Positions 49,494 through 58,556 of a stretch of DNA of 64,000 bases are shown here, piece after piece. The notes beneath the pieces were generated by a model. That model did not search any database. It was not told where the DNA came from and saw only the letters and a program-made list of their open reading frames with translations. The position numbers and the translations under genes are program-made. This DNA is from Verrucomicrobiota bacterium (GTDB lineage Bacteria > Verrucomicrobiota > Verrucomicrobiia > Limisphaerales > PALSA-1396), in assembly GCA_016200005.1 (NCBI GenBank), contig JACQFP010000003.1, positions 1 to 64,000 of the forward strand. Reading direction: 5' to 3'. Every line of letters begins with the position of its first letter. Within the stretch, counting starts at the first letter, position 1.

Positions 49494-52232
49494 ATGCAAT
49501 CACGAAACCGCGGCGGGATGGTGCTGGCGCTGTTCTTCTGTTCGGGCGCAACCGCGCTGGTCTATGAAGTGGTCTGGTCGAAATTCTTATCGCAGATGTT
49601 CGGCAGCACCATCTACGCACAGACGGTGGTGCTGGCCGCGTTCATGGGCGGACTGGCGCTGGGCAACCGCCTGTTCGGTCGTTGGGCGGATCGTCTCGCG
49701 CAGCCGGTGGCCACCTATGGATTTCTGGAAATCATCATCGGTGTTTACGCGTTTTGCTTCCCAACCTTTGACCGGATGGCGGATGCAGCCTTCGTCTCGC
49801 TCGGAACTCACATAGCCGAACGCGCGGGATTACTGCTGGTATTGAAAGGTGTGTTGAGCGCGGCACTTCTACTTGGGCCGACGATTCTGATGGGCGGCAC
49901 GTTGCCGTTGCTGGCGGCGTGGTTGCAAAAATCCTCCACTGATCCTGGACGCCGCTCGGCGCGCTTTTACTCGGTGAACAGCCTTGGTGCCGTCGCCGGA
50001 TCGGCGCTCGCCGGATTCTGGCTCGTGCAAAGCTTCGGCATGGTGGCAACGTTGCAAATCACCGCGGCGGTCAACGTCATGGTCGGCGTCAGCGCGGTTT
50101 TGTTGAGCCGGCTCAGCTTGTCGAATGAGCTCCGGCAGGTTGAATCCAAAACTTCGACCGAAACCGACGCCGCGTCGCCGGGAACATTGCGTTGGGCCGG
50201 AGTGATCGTCGCGATGACTGGTGCGGTTTCGATGGGGCTGGAAGTATTGTCGTCGCGCTCGTTGGCGCTGATTTTCGGCTCGTCGCTGCAATCGTTCGCG
50301 GTGGTGTTGATCGCGTTCATCCTCGGCATCGGCTTGGGCAGCGCGTGGATTGCCTCGCCGCGGCGGCGCGGGCGTTCGAGCGAAGGCGTGATTGTCTTGT
50401 TGCTCTGCCTGGCGGCGGCGTGGGTGGCGGTGCTGGTGTTCAACATCGAACGCTGGGTGGATTTCTATCGAATTGCGCGCACCGGACTGGGTCGAACGGA
50501 AGTGGGTTATGTCTATCACCAGTTGCTTACGACTGGCATCGCGTTGGTGATCCTTGGCGTCCCGGCGGCGGGGATCGGGGCGGTGTTGCCATTGATGATC
50601 CGGGCCGTTTCGGCGGAAGGGGCGCCGCTGGGCGCGAAAGTTGGCGCCTTGCTCACCTGGAACACGCTCGGGGCGGTCGTCGGCACGCTGTTCACGGGTT
50701 TCATTCTGATGCCGCAGGTGGGATTACGGAATGCCTTTGCCGTGCTGGCTTTGGTGCTGGGTCTGGTGGCACTGATTGTGGCTTTGCGACGCCGCTGGCG
50801 AGCGGGGATCATTGGTTCGATGGGCGTCTGCGCATTCGTCGGATCGCTTTTCATCTTTGGCGGTGAAGGCTGGCGCTATGTGATGAGTTCAGGGGTGTTT
50901 CGCGTGTGGGAAATGAAATTTGAACCCCGGTTGATGCCCATGCGGAAAGAACACATGAAAATCCTGTTTTACGAGGACGGGCCGGACGCAACCGTGTCCG
51001 TGGAAGAGGTGGATGGCATCATTGGCCCGGCGGAAATTGGTTTGCGCATCAACGGCAAGCCGGACGCCGGAACGCAGGTGGACGTCTGCAACCAATTGCT
51101 CCTGGCCCATCTTCCGATGCTGGTGCGACCGGGAGCGAAAGATGTTTTTGTGCTGGGCCTTGCCTCGGGCATGACGGCCGGAGCCGTGCTGGCTTATCCC
51201 GTCGAGCATCTGGACGTGGCGGATAATTGTGAACCAGTCATCCAGGCGTCCAAACTGTTCGCCGACTGGAACCGACATGTGCTCAGCGATCCGCGCACCC
51301 ACTTGTGGCGGGAAGACGCGCGCACCGTGCTCAAGCTCCGTCCGCAGCTATACGATGTGATCATCACCGAGCCGTCGAATCCATGGACGGTCGGCGTCGG
51401 CAGTGTGTTCAGCCGTGAGTTTTACGAACTCGCCGCGAGCCGTCTGAAACCCGGCGGCATCATGACCCAATGGTTTCATGTCTATGAAACGCATGACGAC
51501 ATTGTGAACATGGTCTTGCGCACCTTTAGTTCGGTGTTCCCATTTGTGGAAATGTGGGATACGGGGGTTGGTGACATCGTGATGTTGGGCGCACTGCAAC
51601 CGTGGCCCACCGGGCCGGAGGTATTTCGGCAGGGTTTCGCGATCGACCGTGTGGCGACGGACATGGGGATGCTGGATATTCGTTCTCCGGAAGCGTTGCT
51701 CGCGCGTCAACTGGCCTCTCAGCGGACCGGCTTCGCCATTGCGGGCCCTGGGCCGATGCAAAGCGATCTTTTCCCGGTGCTGGAATACGCCGCGCCGCGG
51801 GCTTTCTACATCGGCGTCGGTTCCCGGATGCTGGATCGTTTTGATGAGCGGACGCGTCAGCAGCTTCTCGCGCCGCCGGAAAAACGCGCGGCGCTGCATT
51901 CGTTGCCGGCGGTCAGCGCGCAACTCTTGTTCAGCACCTTCTCGACGGTGAACGGGGAACTGTTCGGCTGCGTCTTCGGCAATCCCTCCAGCGCGAACGT
52001 GCCGTGTGTTTTCCAGACGCGGCAGCCGGCGCCGCCACCGGGAGGGTCCGGAACTGCGTTGGACCAGGCTGCGAGGGCGTTTGAGGCGGGGGCTTTGGAT
52101 CCGGCCGCACAACTGGCGGCGCTGGCCTGGAAACAGAATCCGGCTGACCCGATGGCCGGCTATATGTCTCGTGTCATCGAGCGTGAGAAACAATTGCGAC
52201 AAGCCAGCGGCAACGCCCGCGCGCAGCGGTGA
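49494..52232 (+). CDS. Membrane protein fused to spermidine-synthase-like domain
   Basis: A 912-residue protein. Residues 1 to about 460 are membrane segments in two groups of about six ('LVYEVVWSKFLSQMFG', 'LGNRLFGRWADRL', 'MGGTLPLLAAWL'), MFS-like. From about 545 there is a spermidine synthase-type Rossmann domain: 'VFVLGLASGMTAGAVL', 'LDVADNCEPVI', 'DVIITEPSNPW' and 'FYELAASRLKPGGIMTQW'. The C-terminal 100 residues look helical with a TPR-like end. Such fusions are frequent in soil bacteria; the product is not established and may not be a polyamine, since the aminopropyl-acceptor residues are not obvious. Confidence 0.82.
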   Translation: MQSRNRGGMVLALFFCSGATALVYEVVWSKFLSQMFGSTIYAQTVVLAAFMGGLALGNRLFGRWADRLAQPVATYGFLEIIIGVYAFCFPTFDRMADAAFVSLGTHIAERAGLLLVLKGVLSAALLLGPTILMGGTLPLLAAWLQKSSTDPGRRSARFYSVNSLGAVAGSALAGFWLVQSFGMVATLQITAAVNVMVGVSAVLLSRLSLSNELRQVESKTSTETDAASPGTLRWAGVIVAMTGAVSMGLEVLSSRSLALIFGSSLQSFAVVLIAFILGIGLGSAWIASPRRRGRSSEGVIVLLLCLAAAWVAVLVFNIERWVDFYRIARTGLGRTEVGYVYHQLLTTGIALVILGVPAAGIGAVLPLMIRAVSAEGAPLGAKVGALLTWNTLGAVVGTLFTGFILMPQVGLRNAFAVLALVLGLVALIVALRRRWRAGIIGSMGVCAFVGSLFIFGGEGWRYVMSSGVFRVWEMKFEPRLMPMRKEHMKILFYEDGPDATVSVEEVDGIIGPAEIGLRINGKPDAGTQVDVCNQLLLAHLPMLVRPGAKDVFVLGLASGMTAGAVLAYPVEHLDVADNCEPVIQASKLFADWNRHVLSDPRTHLWREDARTVLKLRPQLYDVIITEPSNPWTVGVGSVFSREFYELAASRLKPGGIMTQWFHVYETHDDIVNMVLRTFSSVFPFVEMWDTGVGDIVMLGALQPWPTGPEVFRQGFAIDRVATDMGMLDIRSPEALLARQLASQRTGFAIAGPGPMQSDLFPVLEYAAPRAFYIGVGSRMLDRFDERTRQQLLAPPEKRAALHSLPAVSAQLLFSTFSTVNGELFGCVFGNPSSANVPCVFQTRQPAPPPGGSGTALDQAARAFEAGALDPAAQLAALAWKQNPADPMAGYMSRVIEREKQLRQASGNARAQR

Positions 52233-52238
52233 GCAGAC

Positions 52239-53018
52239 TCAACCCGCGCCCGGTGGCGGCTGCCCAATCAAGAACTCCCGAAACCACGGCTCCGGCTCGC
52301 ACGAAAACTCGAGGCGCTGCTCACGCCACCGAAATTTCAACGCGCTCGCGTGCAGCCCGTGATGTGGCAGCATCAACCGCCGGCGTTGTTCCGGCGTGAG
52401 GCGATCCTCCACCAGCGCCAGATACAGATCTTCATCGCCACCGTACATCTTGTCGCCCACGATGGGATGGCCAAGGTGCGCCAGATGGATACGGATCTGG
52501 TGTTTGCGGCCAGTGCGCGGCAACACTCGCAGGAACGTAAAACCGCCCTCCGCCCGTGTGAAACGGCGTTCCACAAAAAAATCGGTTTGCGATGTAGCGC
52601 CGTCGGGTCGGACACAATCCTTGATCGCGATGCAGCTTTGTTCATCCTTGCCCAGCGGCACGTCCACCGTGCCTTGTTCGCCGGTCACATGGCCGTGCAC
52701 GATGGCGAGGTATTCCTTTTGCACGGAGCGGCTCTCCCAAATTCTTCTCAGTTCCAGCGCGACAGGTGAGTTTTTGGCCACGAGCACAATGCCGCTGGTT
52801 TCACGGTCCAGACGATTGATCAGGTGCAAGTCGAACTCCGCGCCCAGATAAAGGCGCACCCGGCTGATCAGGCTCGAATAAACGTCGCCTTTGGTCGGGT
52901 GGCAGACAAGGCCCGCCGGTTTGTTGACGACCAGCAAGTTGCAATCCTCGTGCAGGAGTTCAAACAGTTTGTCCATTGACGTCGGCGCCGCCGGCGAAAA
53001 GAGTTCCTTCATTCTCAA
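52239..53018 (-). CDS. RluA-family pseudouridine synthase
   Basis: A 259-residue RNA pseudouridine synthase. The catalytic Asp is in 'HLINRLDRETSGIVL'; 'LLVVNKPAGLVCHP' is the N-terminal motif, with 'RTGRKHQIRIHLAHLGHPIVGDKMY' (key part R-K-H-Q-I-R-x-H) in the C-terminal half. No S4 domain is present. The target uridine in rRNA or tRNA cannot be told. It is convergent with the membrane fusion gene and divergent from the DUF6580-like gene. Confidence 0.92.
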   Translation of the reverse strand: MRMKELFSPAAPTSMDKLFELLHEDCNLLVVNKPAGLVCHPTKGDVYSSLISRVRLYLGAEFDLHLINRLDRETSGIVLVAKNSPVALELRRIWESRSVQKEYLAIVHGHVTGEQGTVDVPLGKDEQSCIAIKDCVRPDGATSQTDFFVERRFTRAEGGFTFLRVLPRTGRKHQIRIHLAHLGHPIVGDKMYGGDEDLYLALVEDRLTPEQRRRLMLPHHGLHASALKFRWREQRLEFSCEPEPWFREFLIGQPPPGAG

Positions 53019-53063
53019 TTGTCCGGCTTGTCATTGCGTCGGGTTGGCGTATCATCCGGGACT

Positions 53064-53672
53064 GTGAAAGAAAAGTACGGATTGCCGCTGGTCCTGATCG
53101 TCGTCTTCGCGCTGACGCGTCTGCCGGGACTGATGCCGTGGAACTTCAGCGCCGCGTATGCGCTGGCCTTTTGTGCGGGAGTGTATTTTCCGGGTCGCCT
53201 CGCCTGGTGGTTGCCGTTGGGCACGCTGCTCGCAACCGACGTGCTGCTGAATGTTTTTTATTACCATGAGCCGGTTTTTACCGTTTACATGGCGATCAAA
53301 ACACTTTCCTTCCTCGGCATCATCGCGCTGGGACGGCTGTTTTCTCCGCGCACGAACTGGTTCAAGCTCGTTGGCGGTGGGCTTTTGGCCGCTGTTTTGT
53401 TCTATGTCGTGACCAACACCGCATCGTGGATCAACGACCCTGCCTACGCCAAAACACTCGCGGGATGGATTCAAGCGTTGACGGTAGGGAGGCCGGATTT
53501 TCATCCGACTACGCTGGAGTTTTTCCGCAACACACTTCTTAGCGGCGGCCTTTTCACCGCGTTGTTCGCCGGCGCCATGAAAATTGCGGCGGCGGCTGAA
53601 TCGGCGAAAGAGAAAGAGCCGGAGCCGGCGGAAGAACCCGAAGGCGAGCAACCCGATGAAGCGAAGGCGTGA
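53064..53672 (+). CDS. DUF6580-like membrane protein
   Basis: A 202-residue membrane protein with about five hydrophobic segments: 'LPLVLIVVFALTRLPGLMPWNFS', 'AYALAFCAGVYFPGRLAWWLPL', 'LATDVLLNVFYY' (pattern of small ECF-like substrate-binding proteins), and a Glu/Pro-rich cytoplasmic tail. The start is GTG 53064; the ATG at 53019 would abut the divergent start at 53018. A transport role is inferred from the fold only. Confidence 0.72.
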   Translation: MKEKYGLPLVLIVVFALTRLPGLMPWNFSAAYALAFCAGVYFPGRLAWWLPLGTLLATDVLLNVFYYHEPVFTVYMAIKTLSFLGIIALGRLFSPRTNWFKLVGGGLLAAVLFYVVTNTASWINDPAYAKTLAGWIQALTVGRPDFHPTTLEFFRNTLLSGGLFTALFAGAMKIAAAAESAKEKEPEPAEEPEGEQPDEAKA

Positions 53673-53769
53673 GTGGGATCGTGATGCGTGAAACGTGAGG
53701 CGTGAGGCGTGAGGCGTGATGAATCGAGGAGGCGGCTGAGGCTGAGCGAAATATTCGCGATCTACCACC

Positions 53770-54231
53770 ATGAAAATTGGCGTCATCTCCGACACCCACG
53801 GCTATCTCGATCCACAAATCCTGAAACTGTTCTCCGACGTTGACCACATCCTGCACGCCGGCGACATTGGCACGCCTCGCATCATTTTTGAACTGGAGCA
53901 AATCGCGCCCGTGACGGCTGTCCTTGGAAATACGGACAGCGACATCAGCTTCAACGAAATTGAGATGGTTCAACTCCAAGGACGTAGATTTCTACTGCAT
54001 CACATCGTCGATCCGCGCGCTCCCGGTGACATCATCAAGCAACGCATCCTCCGCGAAAAGCCGGACGTAGTGGTGTTTGGTCATACTCACAAACCGTTCA
54101 ATCAAGTGATCGGCAAGACGCTCTACTTCAACCCGGGCTACGCCGGCAAGCAGCGCTTCAACCTGGAACGCAGCATCGCCATCTTGCATTGTGATCCGGA
54201 CAGCATCCACGCTGAGCTTGCGAAGTTGTGA
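53770..54231 (+). CDS. YfcE/MJ0936-type metallophosphodiesterase
   Basis: A 153-residue calcineurin-like phosphoesterase. Metal-binding motifs in order: 'VISDTHGYLD', 'ILHAGDIGTP', 'AVLGNTDSD', 'FLLHHIVDP' and 'VVFGHTHKP'. These small enzymes hydrolyse phosphodiesters with Mn or Ni; the physiological substrate is unknown. The 97 bp upstream hold short GCGTGAGGCGTGAGGCGTG tandem units (53688-53718). Confidence 0.92.
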   Translation: MKIGVISDTHGYLDPQILKLFSDVDHILHAGDIGTPRIIFELEQIAPVTAVLGNTDSDISFNEIEMVQLQGRRFLLHHIVDPRAPGDIIKQRILREKPDVVVFGHTHKPFNQVIGKTLYFNPGYAGKQRFNLERSIAILHCDPDSIHAELAKL

Positions 54232-54243
54232 CTGCCATTCCGA

Positions 54244-54375
54244 TCAGCCGATTCTCCCTGCGCGGGACCAGAGCGACGACGCCAGACAACACACGGTGCT
54301 GCCGCAGCTCAACAGGGCGGAAATGATCGCGAGGGTCGGGTGCTTGAAAATTGCAAACAAGCCACTCAACGGCAT
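54244..54375 (-). CDS. Possible 43-residue membrane peptide
   Basis: A short frame with 'LFAIFKHPTLAIISALLSCG' as one hydrophobic helix followed by 'CCLASSLWSRAGRIG'. It sits in an otherwise empty spacer (54232-54779). The composition is like a small membrane protein, but there is no homology evidence, and it is below the size where an open frame is significant. Confidence 0.25.
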   Translation of the reverse strand: MPLSGLFAIFKHPTLAIISALLSCGSTVCCLASSLWSRAGRIG

Positions 54376-54779
54376 TGACGGCGCTTGATTTCACGCCTGG
54401 CGCGGGGAACCGAAGTTGGACAGAAGCGGTTTGGGTGGGTTCGTCTCCAGGTTTTGCAATTCAACCATTCCTCAGCCAGTCTTGGCCTTCGTACTACTCA
54501 AAGATGTAGTACCCCCATCACACAAAAGTGTAATAGCGGGAGTGCCGCCAGCCATTTAACGTAGGCGCGAATGAATCCAATGGCTCGCCATTCCGAACCG
54601 ATGAATCCCGGCGCGCACGCCGCGTCTCCATTCTTGTTCCAACATGGCCTTGCGAAAGAAGGACTGGGCGCGAGAGTGGTTTTCGATTCACCCGGCAAAT
54701 TCCCCCAACTGAATCCAGAAAGACCCGGCGGTCTCCGCCCCCAACTGCAACTTCCCCTGCTGAGATAAGGAAAATCATT
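54376..54779. other. Spacer before the nitrogen-oxide cluster
   Basis: About 400 bases with no supported gene. It contains a 7-bp inverted repeat GTACTAC at 54491-54497 and GTAGTAC at 54506-54512, and a smaller ACAC/GTGT pair at 54522-54533. These could be an operator upstream of the GYD gene. A forward frame at 54571 has no protein character. Confidence 0.45.
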
Positions 54780-55082
54780 ATGCCTCAATACGTCAGTCTG
54801 CTCCGCTTCATTGAACAGAAGGCCAGGACCATCAACAAATCGACCGAGCGCGACCATGACTTGCACAAGCTGGCCGCAAATGCCGGTGTCAAAATCGAAA
54901 GCCAGTATTGGCCGATGGGCGAAAGCGACGGCGTGTTGACGCTGCGCGCCGACAGCGAACAGCAAGTGTTGCATCTGCTTAAAGGCCTGGTCTCGCTTGA
55001 CCATGTGCATGCCGGAGCCTTGCAGGCCCTGGTGTATTCGGAAGCGACTTCGACTCTGGCACCTGGAACCGTGAGCCATTGA
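54780..55082 (+). CDS. GYD-domain protein
   Basis: A 100-residue protein of the GYD family: 'MPQYVSLLRFIEQKARTI', 'YWPMGESDGVLTLRADSEQQ' (the position of the G-x-Y-D motif is here G-E-S-D), and 'LLKGLVSLDHVHAGALQAL'. The fold is a ferredoxin-like ligand or dimer module; the function is unknown. It is the first gene on the strand of the nitrogen-oxide cluster, 250 bp upstream of nirK. AAGGA precedes the start by 7 bases. Confidence 0.78.
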   Translation: MPQYVSLLRFIEQKARTINKSTERDHDLHKLAANAGVKIESQYWPMGESDGVLTLRADSEQQVLHLLKGLVSLDHVHAGALQALVYSEATSTLAPGTVSH

Positions 55083-55248
55083 GGCGTCGAAGCGGCCGGC
55101 GGGGGTGGCCAATCTGCGGATTTGCGATCCAATGAATCAGCCAACAAGAATGCAGCTTTGCTGCGAGGCTGGCTGCACGCCAGCGGGGTTCTGTTGAGCT
55201 TTTGGTCATGGTCACCACTTTCAAGAGCGCTCCGTTGCTAACATTCAC

Positions 55249-55266
55249 TTGTCCTGCCTAGGACAA
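55249..55266. promoter_or_regulatory. Palindromic operator-like site upstream of nirK
   Basis: TTGTCCT at 55249-55255 and AGGACAA at 55260-55266 form a perfect 7-4-7 inverted repeat, 66 bases before the nirK start. The spacing does not match the FNR/DNR box (TTG-N8-CAA). It could bind another nitrogen-oxide regulator, such as an Rrf2-family protein. Confidence 0.55.
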
Positions 55267-55331
55267 AAAAGAGCCAGTGTTGACCAAAAGATGTGGAGTC
55301 GTCCCGCCGCATGACAGGCAGAATTCAAGTC

Positions 55332-56846
55332 ATGAAATGTAAATTGATGCTCAGTTTTGCAAACGCAATCGTATTCGCCAACCTGTTGGCTCTGCTTGCG
55401 ACCAGAGGTGTTGCGGCCGTGGACAATTCGACCGAACCCATCGTTGGCGAGGAGGTGGCGGTGTTGACCCAGGCGCCCAACGTGCCGCCGCCGATCAAGC
55501 GCGCGTATGCCACCAAAGTCATCGTGACGCTCGAAGTGCAGGAAGTCGTGCTGCGGCTGGCCGATGGCGTGAACTACTTGTTTTGGACGTTTGGCGGCGA
55601 GGTGCCGGGAAGTTTCATCCGCGTCCGGGAGGGCGACTTCATCGAGTTTCATCTGAACAACAACCCGAACAACAAGATGCCGCATAACATTGACCTTCAC
55701 GCCGTCACCGGTCCGGGGGGCGGCGCGACCTCGTCGTTCACGGCGCCGGGTCACACCTCGCAGTTCTCCTTCCGCGTTCTGAATCCCGGCTTGTATGTGT
55801 ACCATTGCGCCACGGCGCCGGTGCCGATGCACGTCGGCAATGGCATGTATGGGTTGATACTGGTCGAGCCGAAGGAAGGTTTGCCGCCCGTGGACCGCGA
55901 GTATTACGTAATGCAGAGCGAAGTCTATACGGCGGGCAGGTTTGGCGAGGAAGGATTGCAACCGTTCGACATGAACAAAGCCGCTGACGAAAGGCCGCCC
56001 TACGTGGTGTTTAACGGTGCGGTCAGTTCACTGGTCGGCGACAAGGCGCTCAAAGCGAGCGTCGGCGAAACCGTGCGCCTGTTCGTCGGCAATGGGGGAC
56101 TGAACCTGGTGTCTTCATTCCACGTCATCGGCGAGATTTTTGACACGGTTTATCCCGAAGGCGGCACATCGCTGTTGCAAAAGAACGTGCAGACGACGCT
56201 CGTTCCACCGGGTGGCTCCACCATCGTCGAGTTCAAAACCGATGTGCCGGGCACATTCATTCTCGTGGACCACGCGTTGTTGCGCGCCTTCAACAAAGGA
56301 GCGCTCGGCATGTTGAAAGTGGATGGCCCGGAGAATCACCTGATCTATACCGGCAAGGAGGTGGACGCCGTCTATCTCGGACAACAGGCGGCGGCGGGCA
56401 GCGAATCGGCCAAACGCATCGGCACGCTGCAATCTGCGCTGGCGCAGGAAATAAAAACCAACCCGCAGATCGCCACGCTGACCAAGGAGATTCAAATTGA
56501 AAAAGGCAAACAGGTTTACATGCAGACCTGTTTCGTCTGCCATCAACCCGACGGGCAGGGCCTTGCCAGCCAGATCCCGCCCCTGGCCAGGTCCGACCTC
56601 CTCATGGCCGACAAGGAGGGCAGCATCCGTGGGGTTCTCCAAGGCCGTTCCGGTGAAATCACCGTGAACGGGAAAAAATACAACGGCGTGATGATTCCGC
56701 TGAATTATTTGACGGATGAACAAATTGCCAACGCCCTCACTTATGTCCGCAACAGTTGGGGCAACAGTGGCGACGCCGTGTCCGTGGAAGAAGTTCGCCA
56801 CGTGCGCAGCGAGGCGCCGCCCCCGCCGGCCAACCCCTATGAGTAG
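55332..56846 (+). CDS. nirK: Copper nitrite reductase NirK with C-terminal cytochrome c
   Basis: A 504-residue periplasmic enzyme reducing nitrite to nitric oxide. After a signal peptide come two cupredoxin domains. Type 1 copper: His118 ('MPHNIDLHA'), Cys159 and His167 ('[16 protein letters not shown]') and Met172. Type 2 copper: His123, His158 and His314 ('[10 protein letters not shown]'). Catalytic Asp121 and His264 ('[10 protein letters not shown]') are present. The motif is 'TGPGGGA', not the class I 'TGALGGA'. A linker leads to a class I cytochrome c domain (CFVCH, 400-404), so the protein probably takes electrons directly from its own haem. ATG 55332 gives the best signal peptide; ATG 55293 is further upstream. 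Confidence 0.94.
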   Translation: MKCKLMLSFANAIVFANLLALLATRGVAAVDNSTEPIVGEEVAVLTQAPNVPPPIKRAYATKVIVTLEVQEVVLRLADGVNYLFWTFGGEVPGSFIRVREGDFIEFHLNNNPNNKMPHNIDLHAVTGPGGGATSSFTAPGHTSQFSFRVLNPGLYVYHCATAPVPMHVGNGMYGLILVEPKEGLPPVDREYYVMQSEVYTAGRFGEEGLQPFDMNKAADERPPYVVFNGAVSSLVGDKALKASVGETVRLFVGNGGLNLVSSFHVIGEIFDTVYPEGGTSLLQKNVQTTLVPPGGSTIVEFKTDVPGTFILVDHALLRAFNKGALGMLKVDGPENHLIYTGKEVDAVYLGQQAAAGSESAKRIGTLQSALAQEIKTNPQIATLTKEIQIEKGKQVYMQTCFVCHQPDGQGLASQIPPLARSDLLMADKEGSIRGVLQGRSGEITVNGKKYNGVMIPLNYLTDEQIANALTYVRNSWGNSGDAVSVEEVRHVRSEAPPPPANPYE

Positions 56847-56873
56847 GCGCGAATGATTTGAAAGGAGGCGCTA

Positions 56874-57698
56874 GTGGCTAAAGGAATCAAACTGTTCGCA
56901 GCCGCGCTGATCTGCACGGTCAGCGCGGTCCCGCCACTTTGTGCGCAGACACCACGCGACGCCACGCCAGTCGTCGCACCGCCCCGCGGCACAGTCTTCA
57001 TACCCGCCGGCGCTTACCGGCCTCTATTCCGCGGTGAGAATGATCCAAAGGAAATTTCAGTGAAACCGTTTTATCTGGAGGTTGAGCCGGTCACCAACGA
57101 GCAGTTTCTGGAATTCGTGCGCGCCAATCCACGCTGGCGCCGGTCACAGGTGAAGCGGCTGTTAGCTGACGAATCTTATCTCAAACCTTGGGCCGGTGAC
57201 CTTGATCTGGGGAAGGACGGCGGAAAAATAAGACAAGCGCCTGTCACTTGCGTCTCCTGGTTCGCCGCCAAAGCCTACTGTGCCTGGAAAGGAATGCGGT
57301 TGCCGACCGTAGCCGAATGGGAATATGCCGCCAATGCCAGCCCAACGCGCCCGGACGGTGAGAACGATCCTAAATTCAAACAGCAAATCCTGGAGTGGTA
57401 CACCACACCAGCACCGCGGACGCTTGCACATGTCGGCACTGGGCGCGCCAATTATTTCGGGGTCCATGATCTGCACGGGTTAGTGTGGGAATGGGTGGCC
57501 GATTTCAACACCGCACTCGTAACCGGCGAATCCCGCGGCGACACCGGACTCGAACGAAGACTCTTTTGCGGCAGCGGTTCGGAAGGCGCCAACGACCGCG
57601 ACAATTACCCGGCGTTCATGCGTTACGGTTTTCGCAGCAGTCTCAAGGCAGATTACACCGTCCACAACCTCGGTTTCCGTTGCGCCAAAGATTTATGA
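56874..57698 (+). CDS. nirV: NirV, formylglycine-generating-enzyme-like protein
   Basis: A 274-residue exported protein of the FGE/SUMF1 fold: 'VFIPAGAYRPLF', 'PVTNEQFLEFV', 'PVTCVSWFAAKAYCAWKGMRLPT', 'EWEYAAN', 'VHDLHGLVWEWV' and 'GFRSSLKADYTVHNLGFRCA'. NirV proteins have this fold and are encoded beside nirK; their role in NirK maturation or nitrite response is unsettled. The start is GTG 56874, with AAAGGAGG at 56861-56868. It has a signal peptide ('LFAAALICTVSAVPPLCA') and is coupled to the SCO gene by ATGA. Confidence 0.88.
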   Translation: MAKGIKLFAAALICTVSAVPPLCAQTPRDATPVVAPPRGTVFIPAGAYRPLFRGENDPKEISVKPFYLEVEPVTNEQFLEFVRANPRWRRSQVKRLLADESYLKPWAGDLDLGKDGGKIRQAPVTCVSWFAAKAYCAWKGMRLPTVAEWEYAANASPTRPDGENDPKFKQQILEWYTTPAPRTLAHVGTGRANYFGVHDLHGLVWEWVADFNTALVTGESRGDTGLERRLFCGSGSEGANDRDNYPAFMRYGFRSSLKADYTVHNLGFRCAKDL

Positions 57699-58330
57699 AA
57701 ACTCGCGTTGTCAGTATTTTAGGCGCGACCCTTGTGTTCGTCGCCAATACCCGCAGTGACGCCGGCGAAGCAGCCCAACCCGCCGCCAAAGCGTCCTGCT
57801 GCTGCGCCAGAAACCTGGAACCGGCCGCTCCCCTGACTGATCGATCCATTTATCAGCTTGACTCCACTTGGACCAACGACGCCGGCAAACCGATCAAGCT
57901 CGCCGTGCTTCGTGGACGCACGCAAGTCGTCGCCATGTTCTTCGCTAACTGCGCCTACGCCTGTCCCCTCATTGTCAACGATATGAAACGCATTGAGGCC
58001 GCGCTGCCGGAATCGTTTCGATCCCGCGTTGGCTTCACACTGGTTTCTTTCGACAGCGAGCGCGACACGCCAGAGACGTTGAGCGCCTTTCGCAAGAGCC
58101 GGGGACTGGCGCAAAGCCGGTGGACATTATTGCGCGGCCAACCGGACGACATCCTGGAACTGGCCGCGGTGCTCGGGGTAAAATTCAAGAAGGATGCGCG
58201 TGGCCAGTTCGCCCACTCCAATCTCATCACGGTCTTGAATTCAGAGGGCGAAATAGTCCATCAACAGATCGGGCTGAATCAAAGCATCGAGGAGACCGTT
58301 CGCATCGTTCGACAAATGACCGAGAGATAA
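57695..58330 (+). CDS. SCO1/SenC family copper chaperone
   Basis: A 211-residue thioredoxin-fold protein. The copper ligands are C-x3-C in 'FFANCAYACPLIV' and a later His in 'QFAHSNLITVL'. 'SFDSERDTPETLSAFRKSRG' is typical of the family. An N-terminal signal peptide is followed by an unusual 'SCCCAR' cluster. SCO proteins insert or reduce copper in oxidases; here a role in loading NirK is likely from the position. ATG 57695 overlaps the nirV stop. Confidence 0.9.
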   Translation: MKTRVVSILGATLVFVANTRSDAGEAAQPAAKASCCCARNLEPAAPLTDRSIYQLDSTWTNDAGKPIKLAVLRGRTQVVAMFFANCAYACPLIVNDMKRIEAALPESFRSRVGFTLVSFDSERDTPETLSAFRKSRGLAQSRWTLLRGQPDDILELAAVLGVKFKKDARGQFAHSNLITVLNSEGEIVHQQIGLNQSIEETVRIVRQMTER

Positions 58331-58506
58331 GCCGTCCTTCGCTTCAGCCGCTTCGAACCGCAGACTGACAAACCTTTCCCCGTGCTGAACGCGCACGCTG
58401 CCGTGGCGCCAGAATCAATGTCGATCAGGTGACGACCTCTGCCGACGCCCCGGAGAATTTTCGCGACAGAAGGTGACGGCTTGTTCGCGCGCCGTTTTAG
58501 TAATTC

Positions 58507-58520
58507 TTGACTTGAATCAA
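58507..58520. promoter_or_regulatory. FNR/DNR-type box upstream of the cytochrome c gene
   Basis: TTGACTTGAATCAA matches the FNR/CRP-family consensus TTGAT-N4-ATCAA in 9 of 10 positions. It lies 37 bases upstream of the ATG at 58557, a likely activator position. It suggests control by oxygen or nitric oxide. The rest of the spacer 58331-58556 holds nothing recognisable. Confidence 0.72.
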
Positions 58521-58556
58521 AACAGAGTGCGCGGTTCCCGCTCATGATCATATCCA

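Noticed and set aside
54571-54768. 65-codon frame upstream of the GYD gene
   Set aside because: Pro/Gly-rich with no fold signals and no coupling to the next gene; treated as non-coding.
55249-55266. FNR box upstream of nirK
   Set aside because: The half-sites are TTG...CAA but 12 bases apart instead of 8, so it was listed as an unknown operator.
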